From: Halomonas sp. Bachu 37
GTDB lineage: Bacteria > Pseudomonadota > Gammaproteobacteria > Pseudomonadales > Halomonadaceae
Assembly: GCF_039691755.1 (NCBI RefSeq)
Contig: NZ_CP137552.1
Span: 3,038,001 to 3,102,000 of the forward strand
Reading direction: 5' to 3'
Length of the DNA: 64,000 nucleotides
Below, one piece after another: positions 45,353-54,627 of this stretch. Made by a program: the position numbers and the translations under genes. A model generated the notes under the pieces. The model did not search any database, was not told the DNA's origin, and was given only the letters and a program-made list of their open reading frames with translations. The stretch's first letter is position 1, and each line of letters begins with the position of its first letter.

Positions 45353-46516
45353 TTATGCATCCTGCGTCAGGTCGCGTCCCAGGCGATGCAGGAATTCGCT
45401 ACACGCTTCCAACTGGGCAACCTCGACATACTCATCCGGCTGATGCGCCTGGGCGATGCTGCCTGGCCCCAGGATCAAGGTCTGCAAGCCTTGCGCCTGG
45501 AACTGCCCCGCTTCCGTGGCATAGGCCACCGCCTGGGAGCAGCATTCACTGGGGAGGTGGCGCTTGGTGAGTGCCAGCACCTTGGCGTTATCCCGGTCGG
45601 CCAGGCCCGGTACCGTCACGTTCAGGGGCTGGGTATCGATCTCGACTGTCTTGCCTTGAGTGGCGAAACTTGCCTGCAATTCACGGCAGTACGCCTCGAA
45701 ACGCCCATGGACATCTTCGAAGGTTTCGGTGGGCAGGTGACGAATCTCCCACTCGAATTCACACTCCCGAGCCATGATGTTGATCGCCGTGCCGCCCTTG
45801 ATCTTGCCCACATGCAGGCTGGTATGGGGCACGTTGAACGCGCTATTCACGCGGCCCTCATCGACCAGCGCCTGCATGGTGTCCTCGATGAAGGTGACCA
45901 GGCGCGCCGCCACGTGAATGGCCGAGGTGCCCTGGTTGACCTGGCTGCTGTGAGCCTCGCGTCCGATCACGCGGGTACGCAGGTTGGTCGCGCCTTTCTG
46001 CGCCACCACCGGCTGCATGTCGGTGGGTTCACCGACGATGACATGGGCACTGTTGGAATACTTCTGGCAGAAATGCCGGATCAAATCCGGTGCGCCCAGG
46101 CAGCCGACCTCTTCATCGTAGGAAAAACCCAGGTAGATCGGCTGCTTTAGCGGTACCTCCACCCACTCGGGCACCATTGCCAGCACGCAGGCAATGAAGC
46201 CCTTCATGTCGCAAGTGCCACGCCCATAGAGCCGGCCGTCTCCGCCATCGTGCAACTGAAAAGGATCGGTCGACCAGGGTTGGCCGGCTACCGGGACCAC
46301 GTCGGTATGCCCGGACAGCATTACCCCGCCCGGCGCGTCGGGGCCGATGCGCGCGACCAGATTGGCCTTGTTGCCGCAAGGACTCATCACCCGATCTGCC
46401 TCGATCCCGTAGTCGGCGAGATAACGCTCCACGAACTCGACCAGGGCCAGGTTGGATTCACTGGACGTGGTATCGAAGGCGACCAATTTTTCGAGCAACG
46501 AAATGGCGTGGGACAT
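45353..46516 (-). CDS. argE: Acetylornithine deacetylase
   Basis: 387-residue zinc M20 peptidase-family enzyme converting N-acetylornithine to ornithine in arginine synthesis. Start at MSHAISLLEKLVAFDTTS; in-frame upstream codons are ignored. Metal and catalytic motifs: VMLSGHTDVVPVAGQPWSTDPF, LYGRGTCDMKGFIA, YDEEVGCLGA and VGEPTDMQPV. The family is close to succinyl-diaminopimelate desuccinylase, but length and motifs favour ArgE. Divergent from ugpB. Confidence 0.92.
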   Translation of the reverse strand: MSHAISLLEKLVAFDTTSSESNLALVEFVERYLADYGIEADRVMSPCGNKANLVARIGPDAPGGVMLSGHTDVVPVAGQPWSTDPFQLHDGGDGRLYGRGTCDMKGFIACVLAMVPEWVEVPLKQPIYLGFSYDEEVGCLGAPDLIRHFCQKYSNSAHVIVGEPTDMQPVVAQKGATNLRTRVIGREAHSSQVNQGTSAIHVAARLVTFIEDTMQALVDEGRVNSAFNVPHTSLHVGKIKGGTAINIMARECEFEWEIRHLPTETFEDVHGRFEAYCRELQASFATQGKTVEIDTQPLNVTVPGLADRDNAKVLALTKRHLPSECCSQAVAYATEAGQFQAQGLQTLILGPGSIAQAHQPDEYVEVAQLEACSEFLHRLGRDLTQDA

Positions 46517-46608
46517 GGTGTTCTCTTTCCAGGATAGCTTGACAAAATAGCTTGCCGCTAACCCTATCACCCCCTTGATGCTACGCCTACCTCGCCCATC
46601 GGCGCTGC

Positions 46609-46664
46609 CTGTCATCGTGTGTTCACCTAGCGTTCATTGAAACGTCACCTACACTAATTATTGT
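46609..46664 (+). promoter_or_regulatory. Predicted PhoB-activated promoter of ugpBAEC
   Basis: Four 7-bp half-sites repeat on an exact 11-bp period: CTGTCAT (46609), TGTTCAC (46620), CGTTCAT (46631) and ACGTCAC (46642). Each ends in TCAT or TCAC, as in the Pho box (two CTGTCAY half-sites, 4-bp spacer). A -10-like TATTGT follows at 46659-46664, 10 bp after the last half-site, the same spacing as in known PhoB promoters such as phoA. ugp is a classical Pho-regulon operon. Confidence 0.75.
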
Positions 46665-46734
46665 TCAGTGCATCCAAGAAGCCCAATAAACGCATTGCAC
46701 TACCTGACTTGATTCAGGTCCACAAGGAGCTCTC

Positions 46735-48060
46735 ATGTCTCGTTTCACGTTGCAAACTATTGCCGTTGGTGTAGCGACCGCCAGCATCAGCCTCTCAGCC
46801 CAGGCCGCGACAGAAATCAGCTGGTGGCACGCCATGGGCGGCGAGCTGGGGGGAATTCTCGAGGAAATCACCCAGGACTTTAACGAATCCCAGGATGACT
46901 ACCAGGTCAACCCCAGCTATCGGGGCAACTATTCCGAGACCATGACCGGGGCGATTGCGGCTTTCCGCGCCAATGAACAGCCGCACATTCTTCAGGTATT
47001 CGAGGTCGGTACCGGCACCATGATGAACGCTGACGGTGCCATCTATCCGGTGTATGAGTTGATGGAAGAGCACGGCCGTCCGTTCGACCGTGAAGCGTTT
47101 CTGCCGGCGGTAGTGGGGTACTACACCGATACCGACGGCAACATGCTCTCTTTCCCGTTCAACTCCTCCACGCCGATCATGTACTACAACCGTGACGTGT
47201 TCGAGGAGGCAGGCCTGGACCCCGAACAGGCGCCGGAAACCTGGGAAGAGCTGGCCGACTTTTCTCGCCAAATCGTCGAGTCCGGAGCGGCCAGTTGTGG
47301 GTTTACCAGCTCCTGGCCCAGTTGGGTGATGCTGGAAAACTTGTCCGCCATGCACGATTCACCGTTGGGCACGCTGGAAAACGGCTTTGGTGGCATGGAA
47401 ACCGAACTTAACTTCAACAACGAACTGGTCGCCCGCCACTGGGACAACCTGCACGATTGGCAGGAAGAGAACGTCTTCCGTTGGGGTGGTCCCGGCACCG
47501 GCCCTGACTCAGAGCCGATGTTCTACTCCCAGGATTGCGCGATCTTCTTCGGCTCGTCGGCGTCACGAGCGGATGTGGTGGCCAACGCAGACTTTGAGGT
47601 AGGCTACGGCATGCTGCCGTATTACGCGGATGTCGACGGCGCCCCGCAGAACTCGATCATCGGTGGGGCGACACTGTGGACCCTGCAAGGCCATAGCGAT
47701 GAAGAGTACGACGCCGTTGCCGCCTTCTTCGAATATCTGTCGCAGCCCGAGGTGCAGGCCGCATGGCACCAGCGCACCGGCTACTTGCCCATTACCCAGG
47801 CGGCTTGGGATTTGAGCAAGGAGCAGGGGTTCTACGAGGAAAACCCGGGCAGCGATATCTCGTTGAAGCAGATGACACTCAACGAGCCTACCGAGAATTC
47901 CAAGGGCCTGCGGTTCGGCAACTTCGTGCAGATTCGCGACGTCATCTCCGAAGAGATGGAAGCGGTAATGACCGGCGACAAGAGCGGTCAGGAAGCCGCC
48001 GATGACGCGGTCCAGCGCGGCAATGACCTGCTGCGCGATTTCGAAGAAGCCAACCAGTAA
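46735..48060 (+). CDS. ugpB: sn-Glycerol-3-phosphate ABC transporter, periplasmic binding protein
   Basis: 441-residue periplasmic solute-binding protein. Signal peptide MSRFTLQTIAVGVATASISLSAQA, mature ATEISWWHAMGGELGGILEEITQDFNESQDDYQV, which is the UgpB signature. The hinge and ligand segments (PFNSSTPIMYYNRDVFEEAGLDPEQAPETWEEL, GYLPITQAAWDLSKEQGFYEENPG) also fit. Captures glycerol-3-phosphate or its diesters. CAAGGAG precedes the ATG. First gene of ugpBAEC, behind a predicted PhoB promoter. Confidence 0.94.
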   Translation: MSRFTLQTIAVGVATASISLSAQAATEISWWHAMGGELGGILEEITQDFNESQDDYQVNPSYRGNYSETMTGAIAAFRANEQPHILQVFEVGTGTMMNADGAIYPVYELMEEHGRPFDREAFLPAVVGYYTDTDGNMLSFPFNSSTPIMYYNRDVFEEAGLDPEQAPETWEELADFSRQIVESGAASCGFTSSWPSWVMLENLSAMHDSPLGTLENGFGGMETELNFNNELVARHWDNLHDWQEENVFRWGGPGTGPDSEPMFYSQDCAIFFGSSASRADVVANADFEVGYGMLPYYADVDGAPQNSIIGGATLWTLQGHSDEEYDAVAAFFEYLSQPEVQAAWHQRTGYLPITQAAWDLSKEQGFYEENPGSDISLKQMTLNEPTENSKGLRFGNFVQIRDVISEEMEAVMTGDKSGQEAADDAVQRGNDLLRDFEEANQ

Positions 48061-48074
48061 ATAAGCACTTGCTT

Positions 48075-48101
48075 CGCCGTCTACCTTAGAGGTAGGCGGC
48101 G
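48075..48101 (+). promoter_or_regulatory. Intercistronic hairpin between ugpB and ugpA
   Basis: 12-bp stem (CGCCGTCTACCT / AGGTAGGCGGCG, one G-U pair) with a 3-nt loop and no T run, 14 bp after the ugpB stop. Hairpins here in binding-protein operons commonly protect the upstream message, so the abundant binding protein is made in excess of the permease. Function here is inferred. Confidence 0.6.
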
Positions 48102-48147
48102 CTGTCGTATGTTGATGCATATTTATTGGTACCGATAAGAGCTGCCC

Positions 48148-49032
48148 ATGCAAACCAAACGCATGACCTTTCCTGGCCACTGGATGCCCTATGCGCTGCT
48201 GGCTCCTCAGGTAATCATTACCCTGATCTTCTTTATCTGGCCGGCGGGCCAGGCACTGTATCAATCGTTATTGCGCGAAGACGCCTTCGGCCTGCGCTCG
48301 ACCTTTGTCGGCCTTGAGAACTTTGTCCGCCTGTTTCGCGATGGCAGCTATCTCAACTCGCTGTCGGTCACCGCTATATTTGCAATAGGCACCACGCTGG
48401 TATCGATGTCGGTGGCGCTGCTCTTCGCCAGTACCGTGAACCGCATGATTCGCTCGCGCAGCACTTATACCACACTGCTGGTGTGGCCCTATGCCATCGC
48501 TCCGGCAATTGCGGGTGTGCTGTGGTGGTTCATCTTCAACCCTTCCATCGGCATCATCCCTTACATGCTCGATGCCGTCGGGTATCAGTGGAACCACCGT
48601 ACTTCCAGCAATGACGCCATGCTACTGGTCATCTTTGCCGCCTCCTGGAAGCAGATCTCCTACAACTTCCTGTTCTTTCTTGCCGGGCTGCAATCCATTC
48701 CCCAGTCGCTGATCGAGGCGGCATCGATCGACGGCGCCGGTCCCTTGAAACGCTTCTGGACGATTGTCTTTCCCCTGCTGACTCCCACCACCTTCTTTCT
48801 GATGGTGGTGAATGTGGTGTACGCCATGTTCGATACGTTCGGCATTATCCATGCCACCACCGCAGGCGGACCCTCCCAGGCCACCAATACGCTGGTCTAC
48901 AAGGTCTACGCAGATGGGTTCGTCGGCCTCAACCTGGGTTCCTCGGCGGCCCAATCGGTGATCCTGATGGCCATCGTGGTGGGGCTGACCGTCATCCAGT
49001 TTCGCTATATCGAGCGGCGGGTCAATTATTAA
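48148..49032 (+). CDS. ugpA: sn-Glycerol-3-phosphate ABC transporter permease UgpA
   Basis: 294-residue inner-membrane permease with six helices. The binding-protein-dependent transport motif (EAA loop) is [36 protein letters not shown]-terminal [28 protein letters not shown] is typical of MalF/UgpA-type subunits. Pairs with UgpE. It lies 87 bp after ugpB, across an intercistronic hairpin. Confidence 0.94.
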   Translation: MQTKRMTFPGHWMPYALLAPQVIITLIFFIWPAGQALYQSLLREDAFGLRSTFVGLENFVRLFRDGSYLNSLSVTAIFAIGTTLVSMSVALLFASTVNRMIRSRSTYTTLLVWPYAIAPAIAGVLWWFIFNPSIGIIPYMLDAVGYQWNHRTSSNDAMLLVIFAASWKQISYNFLFFLAGLQSIPQSLIEAASIDGAGPLKRFWTIVFPLLTPTTFFLMVVNVVYAMFDTFGIIHATTAGGPSQATNTLVYKVYADGFVGLNLGSSAAQSVILMAIVVGLTVIQFRYIERRVNY

Positions 49033-49113
49033 CGGTTCCTATTACAGAGACCTTTTATTACCCAGCCCTTGGCCTGTCCTTATAGAGCCAGTCATTGCAG
49101 AGAGAGTAACAAG

Positions 49114-49956
49114 ATGGTTGAAAACCGCCCCTGGGCCAACTTTCTCGCTCACACCGTGTTGATCTGCGGCGTAGCCTTGGTGGTATTCCCGGTCTATATC
49201 GCCATCGTGGCTTCCACCCAAGGACCCGGTGAGCTGCTGCGAGGAACCATGCCACTACTGCCGGGCAGCCACGGCCTGGAAAACTACACCACCATGTGGC
49301 GCACCGGCCTGTCCCGCTCCGGTGCGGCACCGGCATGGCAGATGCTGTGGAACAGCTTCGTGATGGCCATGGCGATCACCATCGGCAAGTTGAGTATCTC
49401 CATTCTCTCCGCCTTTGCCATCGTCTATTTTCGCTTCCGTTTTCGTATTTTCTTCTTTTGGCTGATCTTCATCACCCTGATGCTGCCGGTAGAGGTCCGT
49501 ATTATTCCCACTTATCAGGTGGTCGCCGACCTCAGCATGCTCAACAGTTTTGCCGGCCTTTCGATTCCGCTGATCGCCTCGGCCACCGCCACCTTTCTGT
49601 TTCGCCAGTTCTTCATGACCGTACCCGAAGAGATGCTCGAAGCCGCCCGAGTGGATGGTGCCGGACCGCTGAAGTTCTTCAAGGACATTTTGCTGCCGCT
49701 GTCGATCACCAATATCGCCGCGCTATTCGTGATCATGTTCATCTACGGCTGGAACCAATACCTGTGGCCGCTGCTGATCACCACCGACGCAGACTACACC
49801 ACCATCGTGATGGGCATTCAGCGCATGACCGCCGAAGAGAACCCCCAATGGCATCTAATCATGGCCGCCGTGGTCATGGCCGCGCTGCCACCGGTTCTGG
49901 TAATCCTGTTCATGCAGCGCTTGTTCGTGAAAGGCCTGACCGAGACGGAGAAATAA
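49114..49956 (+). CDS. ugpE: sn-Glycerol-3-phosphate ABC transporter permease UgpE
   Basis: 280-residue permease; the ATG at 49114 ([13 protein letters not shown]) is chosen with AGAGAG upstream, rather than the in-frame ATG at 49069. Six helices. The EAA loop is [36 protein letters not shown], followed by [13 protein letters not shown]. Forms the heterodimeric channel with UgpA. Ends one base before ugpC. Confidence 0.94.
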   Translation: MVENRPWANFLAHTVLICGVALVVFPVYIAIVASTQGPGELLRGTMPLLPGSHGLENYTTMWRTGLSRSGAAPAWQMLWNSFVMAMAITIGKLSISILSAFAIVYFRFRFRIFFFWLIFITLMLPVEVRIIPTYQVVADLSMLNSFAGLSIPLIASATATFLFRQFFMTVPEEMLEAARVDGAGPLKFFKDILLPLSITNIAALFVIMFIYGWNQYLWPLLITTDADYTTIVMGIQRMTAEENPQWHLIMAAVVMAALPPVLVILFMQRLFVKGLTETEK

Positions 49957-49957
49957 G

Positions 49958-51010
49958 ATGGCAAGTATCACTTTGGAAGGCCTGAAGAAAACCTATGGCG
50001 GGGAGGTGCAGGCGGTAAAGGGCATCGACCTCGAGGTCGAAGACGGCGAACTCGTGGTGCTGGTCGGCCCATCGGGCTGCGGCAAGTCCACCCTGCTGCG
50101 CATGGTGGCCGGGCTGGAGACCATTACCGAAGGCACGCTGAAGATCGGTGAACGCGTGGTCAACACGCTGGAACCCGCCGAACGCGATATCGCCATGGTG
50201 TTTCAGAACTACGCGCTGTATCCGCATATGACGGTCTACGACAATCTTGCCTACGGCCTCAAGAATCGGGGCTTCAAGCGGGATGAAATCGAACGCCGGG
50301 TCGGCGAGGCGGCACGAATGCTGGAAATTGAAGATTTTCTCCAACGCAAGCCGCGCAAGCTCTCCGGCGGCCAGCGCCAGCGGGTGGCCATGGGCCGGGC
50401 TCTGGTGCGCGAACCCGCGGCGTTCCTGTTCGATGAGCCGCTTTCCAATCTGGATGCCAAGCTGCGCGTGCAGATGCGTGTCGAGATCAAGAAACTGCAG
50501 CGGCGGCTCAAGACCACCAGCCTCTACGTGACCCACGACCAGTTGGAAGCCATGACCCTGGGCGACCGTCTGGTGGTGCTCAATGGTGGCAAGATTGAAC
50601 AGGTCGGCACGCCCATGGAGATCTATACCCGGCCGGCTTCGATGTTCGTCGCGGAATTTATCGGTTCACCCGCCATGAATATGGTACCGGTCGAGTACCT
50701 GCACGCACGGGGGGCCAACGGTGTGCTGGACGTTCTGCCCGCCGGTACCGATATCGTCGGCATTCGTCCCGACGATATGCATCTGGTTGCGCCGGAGGAA
50801 CCGCACCTGGTCATTGATTCGACCCTGGAGCTATACGAGGCCGCCGGCGCTGATAGTCACCTGTATGTGAACCTCGCCGACAGCGATCAGCCCACGATAA
50901 TCCGCACGGCGGGCCAGCCTCCGGTCGCCGAAGGCGAAACGCTGCGCTTTTTCGTCACCCGTGACGCGCTGCATCCGTTCGACAGCCAGACCGGCCGGCG
51001 GACTCGATGA
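49958..51010 (+). CDS. ugpC: sn-Glycerol-3-phosphate ABC transporter ATP-binding protein
   Basis: 350-residue ABC ATPase of the MalK/UgpC type. Walker [21 protein letters not shown]-loop [22 protein letters not shown], signature [20 protein letters not shown], Walker [22 protein letters not shown]-loop [21 protein letters not shown]-terminal TOBE-like regulatory domain (about 240-350: [13 protein letters not shown]) follows. No ugpQ phosphodiesterase gene follows. Instead a convergent DUF305 gene ends 1 bp away. Confidence 0.95.
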   Translation: MASITLEGLKKTYGGEVQAVKGIDLEVEDGELVVLVGPSGCGKSTLLRMVAGLETITEGTLKIGERVVNTLEPAERDIAMVFQNYALYPHMTVYDNLAYGLKNRGFKRDEIERRVGEAARMLEIEDFLQRKPRKLSGGQRQRVAMGRALVREPAAFLFDEPLSNLDAKLRVQMRVEIKKLQRRLKTTSLYVTHDQLEAMTLGDRLVVLNGGKIEQVGTPMEIYTRPASMFVAEFIGSPAMNMVPVEYLHARGANGVLDVLPAGTDIVGIRPDDMHLVAPEEPHLVIDSTLELYEAAGADSHLYVNLADSDQPTIIRTAGQPPVAEGETLRFFVTRDALHPFDSQTGRRTR

Positions 51011-51011
51011 A

Positions 51012-51461
51012 TCAGTCGTTTTCCAGGTCCGCTATCAGCGCTTTCATTTCCGCGATCTCCTTACGCTGGGCCTCGATGATCTCATCGGCGAGCTCACGAA
51101 CGCGGGGGTCCGATATCTGGGCGCGTTCGCTGGTTAGAATGGCAATGGAGTGATGCGGAATCATCGCTTTCATGTAGGAGACGTCGTCCACCGTTTGCTG
51201 GCTGCGCACCAGCCATAGTGCCCCGGCAAACACCACCACGCTGACCGCCAATATGGCCGCGTTCACCCCCTTGTTGGTGTACATGTTCAGCATGAAACCC
51301 AACATGACCACTGCCATCGTGGCACCCATGACGATCGCCATGTAGGTACGGGTTTCACTGAAGGTGACATGATCCAGCTGGTAGGTGTTCAGGTACATCA
51401 ATCCCAGCATGATCATGGTGGCTGTCACGATCATCACGCCAAAACGCACGTACATCTTCAT
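51012..51461 (-). CDS. Membrane DUF305-family protein
   Basis: 149 residues from the ATG at 51461 (AGGAG seven bases upstream). Three hydrophobic helices (YVRFGVMIVTATMIMLGLMYL, YMAIVMGATMAVVMLGFMLNMY, AAILAVSVVVFAGALWLV) precede a short DUF305 segment with the metal-type MKAMIPHHSIAILTSERA and AQRKEIAEMKALIADLEND. The family is often linked to copper and heavy-metal handling, but no metal-resistance genes adjoin it here. Convergent with ugpC. Confidence 0.85.
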   Translation of the reverse strand: MKMYVRFGVMIVTATMIMLGLMYLNTYQLDHVTFSETRTYMAIVMGATMAVVMLGFMLNMYTNKGVNAAILAVSVVVFAGALWLVRSQQTVDDVSYMKAMIPHHSIAILTSERAQISDPRVRELADEIIEAQRKEIAEMKALIADLEND

Positions 51462-51596
51462 CGGCTTTCTCCTAGCGACATATCCGTTTGAGTTTCGAGT
51501 GTAGTCACGAACCTCCCGCCGTGCCGAATGAGGATGCAGCCACATTGCAGCGCCAGTAGCGAGCAAACTCTTCTATTCATTCCCTATTGCTATCAT

Positions 51597-51628
51597 CAAG
51601 GACTGTCACCAAGGACTGTCACCAAGGA
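51597..51628. repeat. 13-bp tandem repeat at the SDR 3' end
   Basis: Two and a half exact copies of CAAGGACTGTCAC; the SDR stop codon (51619-51621, minus strand) lies inside. A short slippage duplication. Confidence 0.85.
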
Positions 51629-52284
51629 AGAGCTTCGCCATTGCTGTGCCAGAATCCCCCGCTGTTGTCGAGCGTCAGCGCTTCGATACGCGCGGCAATA
51701 CCTAGCGCCGCTTCTTGCGGGCTGATCAGCCCGCCAAAATTCACCATGCGCGTTTGCACAAATCCGGGGTGTAGTTGGGCGACGACGATGCCGTGTGGTT
51801 TCAAGTCCATCGCTAACGATTTACCAAACGCATTGAGGGCCGCTTTCGATGCACGGTAACCGTAACGGCCGCCCGAGTCGTTATCCGCGATTGAGCCCAT
51901 GCGGCTGGTAATGTTGGCAATTTTACTGCCTGTTACAAGGTTCGGCAGTAACGCTTCGACAACACGCAATGGCGCATAAGCATTGATTTCCATCTGCTCA
52001 CGGATGCTGTCGAAATCAACGCTGCCCAGGGACTCATCGCGCAACAGCCCCGCATTGTTAATAAGCACGTCCAGTGTCGTTCCATCGAGCGACTCGACAA
52101 GCCGGTCGATATCATCGGGCTGGGTGACATCAATGGACTCGATTACTTGATCGGCAACTCGCGTCAGATCATCGGACGGCTGTCGGCAAGTGCCTATCAC
52201 TCGATACCCAGCATTAGAGTAATGCTCTGCAAGCGCCAACCCTACTCCCCGGTTAGCGCCGGTAATCAATACTGTCGGCTTCAT
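51619..52284 (-). CDS. Short-chain dehydrogenase/reductase
   Basis: 221-residue SDR. Start at the second of two adjacent ATGs (52284), GGAG six bases upstream. Motifs: TGANRGVGLALAEHYSNAGYRVIGTCR, LINNAGLL, ITSRMGSIADNDSGG, YGYRASKAALNAFGKSLAMDL and LHPGFVQTRM. Resembles the CsgA/C-factor-like subgroup of SDRs of unknown substrate. Its stop lies within a short tandem repeat. No functional partner is adjacent. Confidence 0.87.
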   Translation of the reverse strand: MKPTVLITGANRGVGLALAEHYSNAGYRVIGTCRQPSDDLTRVADQVIESIDVTQPDDIDRLVESLDGTTLDVLINNAGLLRDESLGSVDFDSIREQMEINAYAPLRVVEALLPNLVTGSKIANITSRMGSIADNDSGGRYGYRASKAALNAFGKSLAMDLKPHGIVVAQLHPGFVQTRMVNFGGLISPQEAALGIAARIEALTLDNSGGFWHSNGEALPW

Positions 52285-52433
52285 CATCCACTCCATATAC
52301 ATTGCCATGGGTGATACATAAGCGAACTGTACAGCACCAGCCCACCTGTCATCGCTTCTTCACCTGTCTGACTCGGTCATGTCATCCATGCCGCGCACAC
52401 TGTCTTTAAAATAGTTCATAGGATTAATGGTAC

Positions 52434-53597
52434 ATGCGGCTTTGCATCGTCAGCGAAACCTGGGCACCGGAGATCAACGGCGTCGCGCGCACCTTGGGCC
52501 GCCTGACCCGGGAGCTAGAACACCACCGGGTCGATATCGATATCGTGCGTCCACAACCCGCCCATGCGACCAAGGTGTCCCAGGCGCTTGCCGAGTTGCA
52601 CGTGCCGTGCTGGTCGCTGCCCGGCTACCGCGAGGTGCGGATGGGTTTTTGCCGTCCGGCGACCTTGCGCAAGTTCTGGCAAGCGAACCGACCCGATGTG
52701 ATCTATCTGGCGACTCAAGGTCCGCTCGGCTGGTCGGCACGCCAGGCAGCTCGTCAACTGAATATTCCTCTGGTCGCAGGCTGGCATACCAATTTCGACC
52801 ACTACTGCGGCGACTACGGCATGCCCTGGCTGGCCCCAGCCACCCGCCGCTACTTGCGTCATTTTCATAACGGTTGCGCATTGACGCTGGTACCCACTCA
52901 CTTGCAAGCCAAGAAGCTTCGTCAGCAAGGCATCCGCGATGTCCAGGTAATGTCGCGGGGCATAGATGGAGAGCGTTTTTCCCCTGTCCATCGTGACCTT
53001 GAATTACGTCGTACCTGGGGTGTGAACGACCATCAGCCGGTAGCCCTTTACGTGGGCCGGCTCGCCGCCGAGAAAAACCTGGCGATGCTGCAGGAAACGT
53101 ATCACGCCATGCGCACCGTTCGTCCCGATATGGCTCACGTTGTCGTCGGCGACGGCCCCGCGCGTGCTCAGCTTGCCAGCGCGTTACCCGACGCTCACTT
53201 TACCGGCTTCATCGACCAACAAGCGCTTGCCCGCCACTACGCCAGTGCCGACCTGTTCATCTTTCCCTCGCTTTCCGAAACATGGGGCAACGTGGTCAGC
53301 GAAGCCATGGCCAGCGGGTTGGCCGTGGTGGCTTATCACCATGCGGCCAGTGCCGAGCTCATCCACAGCGGCTACAACGGCATCACCGTTCCCCCGGACG
53401 ATCCAGCGGCATTTTGCCAAGCTGCCGTCGCCCTCTGCCAAAGCCCTGCCGATTACGCTCGTTACGGACGCCTGGCACGTCTACGCGCCCTGGAACAGCG
53501 TTGGGCCGATATCGCGATCCAGTTCCTCACCCACCTCACCCAAGCCCGGGAGGCTTACCATGCGACCCCGTACACTTGTCGTATTCGACCGTCTTGA
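52434..53597 (+). CDS. Family GT4 glycosyltransferase
   Basis: 387-residue GT-B fold glycosyltransferase. N-terminal MRLCIVSETWAPEINGVARTLGRLTRELEHHRVDI and the C-terminal nucleotide-sugar domain (VALYVGRLAAEKNLAML, HVVVGDGPARAQL, LFIFPSLSETWGNVVSEAMASGLAVVAYHHAASAELI with the E-x7-E pair) fit GT4 enzymes related to GDP-mannose-dependent alpha-mannosyltransferases. Likely glycosylates a lipid at the cytoplasmic face. Its end overlaps the PAP2 gene by 38 bp, so the two act together. Confidence 0.88.
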   Translation: MRLCIVSETWAPEINGVARTLGRLTRELEHHRVDIDIVRPQPAHATKVSQALAELHVPCWSLPGYREVRMGFCRPATLRKFWQANRPDVIYLATQGPLGWSARQAARQLNIPLVAGWHTNFDHYCGDYGMPWLAPATRRYLRHFHNGCALTLVPTHLQAKKLRQQGIRDVQVMSRGIDGERFSPVHRDLELRRTWGVNDHQPVALYVGRLAAEKNLAMLQETYHAMRTVRPDMAHVVVGDGPARAQLASALPDAHFTGFIDQQALARHYASADLFIFPSLSETWGNVVSEAMASGLAVVAYHHAASAELIHSGYNGITVPPDDPAAFCQAAVALCQSPADYARYGRLARLRALEQRWADIAIQFLTHLTQAREAYHATPYTCRIRPS

Positions 53598-54099
53598 CCT
53601 GTTGGAATGGCAGCTATGCCAACGCTTCACCCGTCTCAGCCTGTATCGGCCCTGGCGTCTTCTGCTCCAGGCCGCTAGCCGGCTGGGAGACTGGCCCGTA
53701 TGGGTAGCGCTGATCTTGGCCCAGCCGTGGCTTCAACCACAGCAGCCCTGGAGCATCGTGCAGTACACCCTGACCGCCCTGGCGGCCTTGGGATTCTACC
53801 GCCTACTCAAGACTCGGTTATGCCGGGAACGTCCGTTCATCACCTATAGCCACGGCATTCGCTGCAGCGAACCCGCGCGAGACCGCTACAGCTTTCCCAG
53901 CGGCCATACCATGCACGCGATCATGTTCAGTATTATGGTCGCGGTGCATACACCGTGGCTACTGCCTGTAGTCCTGCCGCTGACTCTACTGATCGCGCTG
54001 TCACGAGTCGGTCTCGGGCTGCACTACATCAGCGACGTGCTGGCGGGAGCCGCCATTGGTTGCATCTTCGCTCTGGTGAGCCTGATGATGGCGAGTTAG
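53560..54099 (+). CDS. PAP2-family membrane phosphatase
   Basis: 179-residue membrane phosphatase. The ATG at 53560 has GGGAGG seven bases upstream and lies inside the end of the glycosyltransferase gene. All three PAP2 motifs are present: KTRLCRERPF, YSFPSGHTMH and SRVGLGLHYISDVLAG, with hydrophobic helices around them. Dephosphorylates lipid phosphates or pyrophosphates at the outer face of the inner membrane. With the glycosyltransferase it probably makes or recycles a glycolipid precursor (inference). Confidence 0.9.
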   Translation: MRPRTLVVFDRLDLLEWQLCQRFTRLSLYRPWRLLLQAASRLGDWPVWVALILAQPWLQPQQPWSIVQYTLTALAALGFYRLLKTRLCRERPFITYSHGIRCSEPARDRYSFPSGHTMHAIMFSIMVAVHTPWLLPVVLPLTLLIALSRVGLGLHYISDVLAGAAIGCIFALVSLMMAS

Positions 54100-54210
54100 G
54101 TCGCCCATAGCGAACCATAGCGCCTAACTCCAGAATACATGCGCTTGAGTGGCCGACACTGAGGAACCGAGAGCGACAGGGTTCCTCTTGCTTACGAGCC
54201 GCGACCACTA

Positions 54211-54248
54211 ATAAAAACCCCATGCTCCGCTACGCGAGGCATGGGGTT
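54211..54248 (-). terminator. Terminator of the 56-residue membrane protein gene
   Basis: 10-bp stem (AACCCCATGC / GCATGGGGTT) with a 13-nt loop, followed on the minus strand by TTTTTATT. It lies 37 bp after the small gene's stop and also faces the end of the PAP2 gene. Confidence 0.85.
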
Positions 54249-54284
54249 GGGTATTGCTTGTACATGACTGATACATGAACAGGT

Positions 54285-54455
54285 TTACCGCTTGGAGATA
54301 CTGCGCGGCGCTCGCTTCACGCCTTCCGGAGGTAACTCCAGCTCATCCATTCGCTTGGCGAAGCGGGGCAGCGGCATCTTGACCGCCAGATACACCCCTA
54401 CTACGGAAAAGCACAAAAACAGCACGAACATGAATAGCATCAATGCCATAGCCAT
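54285..54455 (-). CDS. Small membrane protein, 56 residues
   Basis: Not recognised. ATG at 54455 with GGGAG nine bases upstream; stop at 54285. One N-terminal membrane helix (MAMALMLFMFVLFLCFSVVGVYLAV) is followed by a basic, Pro-rich cytoplasmic tail (KMPLPRFAKRMDELELPPEGVKRAPRSISKR). Supported by the ribosome site, sensible composition and a terminator just after it. It lies downstream of the CsrB-like RNA on the same strand. Confidence 0.75.
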   Translation of the reverse strand: MAMALMLFMFVLFLCFSVVGVYLAVKMPLPRFAKRMDELELPPEGVKRAPRSISKR

Positions 54456-54587
54456 AGTGCTTGCTCCCTGTTGGCGTCGGGCTGTTGGTTTTGGTATTTA
54501 TCAGCCTCCTGATCGTCTTCTGCACCAAGGGTAGCCTATACGCAAGCAAGCGACTATTCCGAGCAGTGCTAAATTTTGTATACGCAT

Positions 54588-54627
54588 ACGCCGGAGCCGT
54601 GTACCTGACGGCACACGGCTCCGGCGT
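54588..54627. terminator. Strong hairpin at the end of the CsrB-like RNA
   Basis: Perfect 14-bp stem (ACGCCGGAGCCGTG / CACGGCTCCGGCGT) with a 12-nt loop. No T run follows on either strand, so it may be a processing or stability end rather than a standard intrinsic terminator. Confidence 0.55.
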
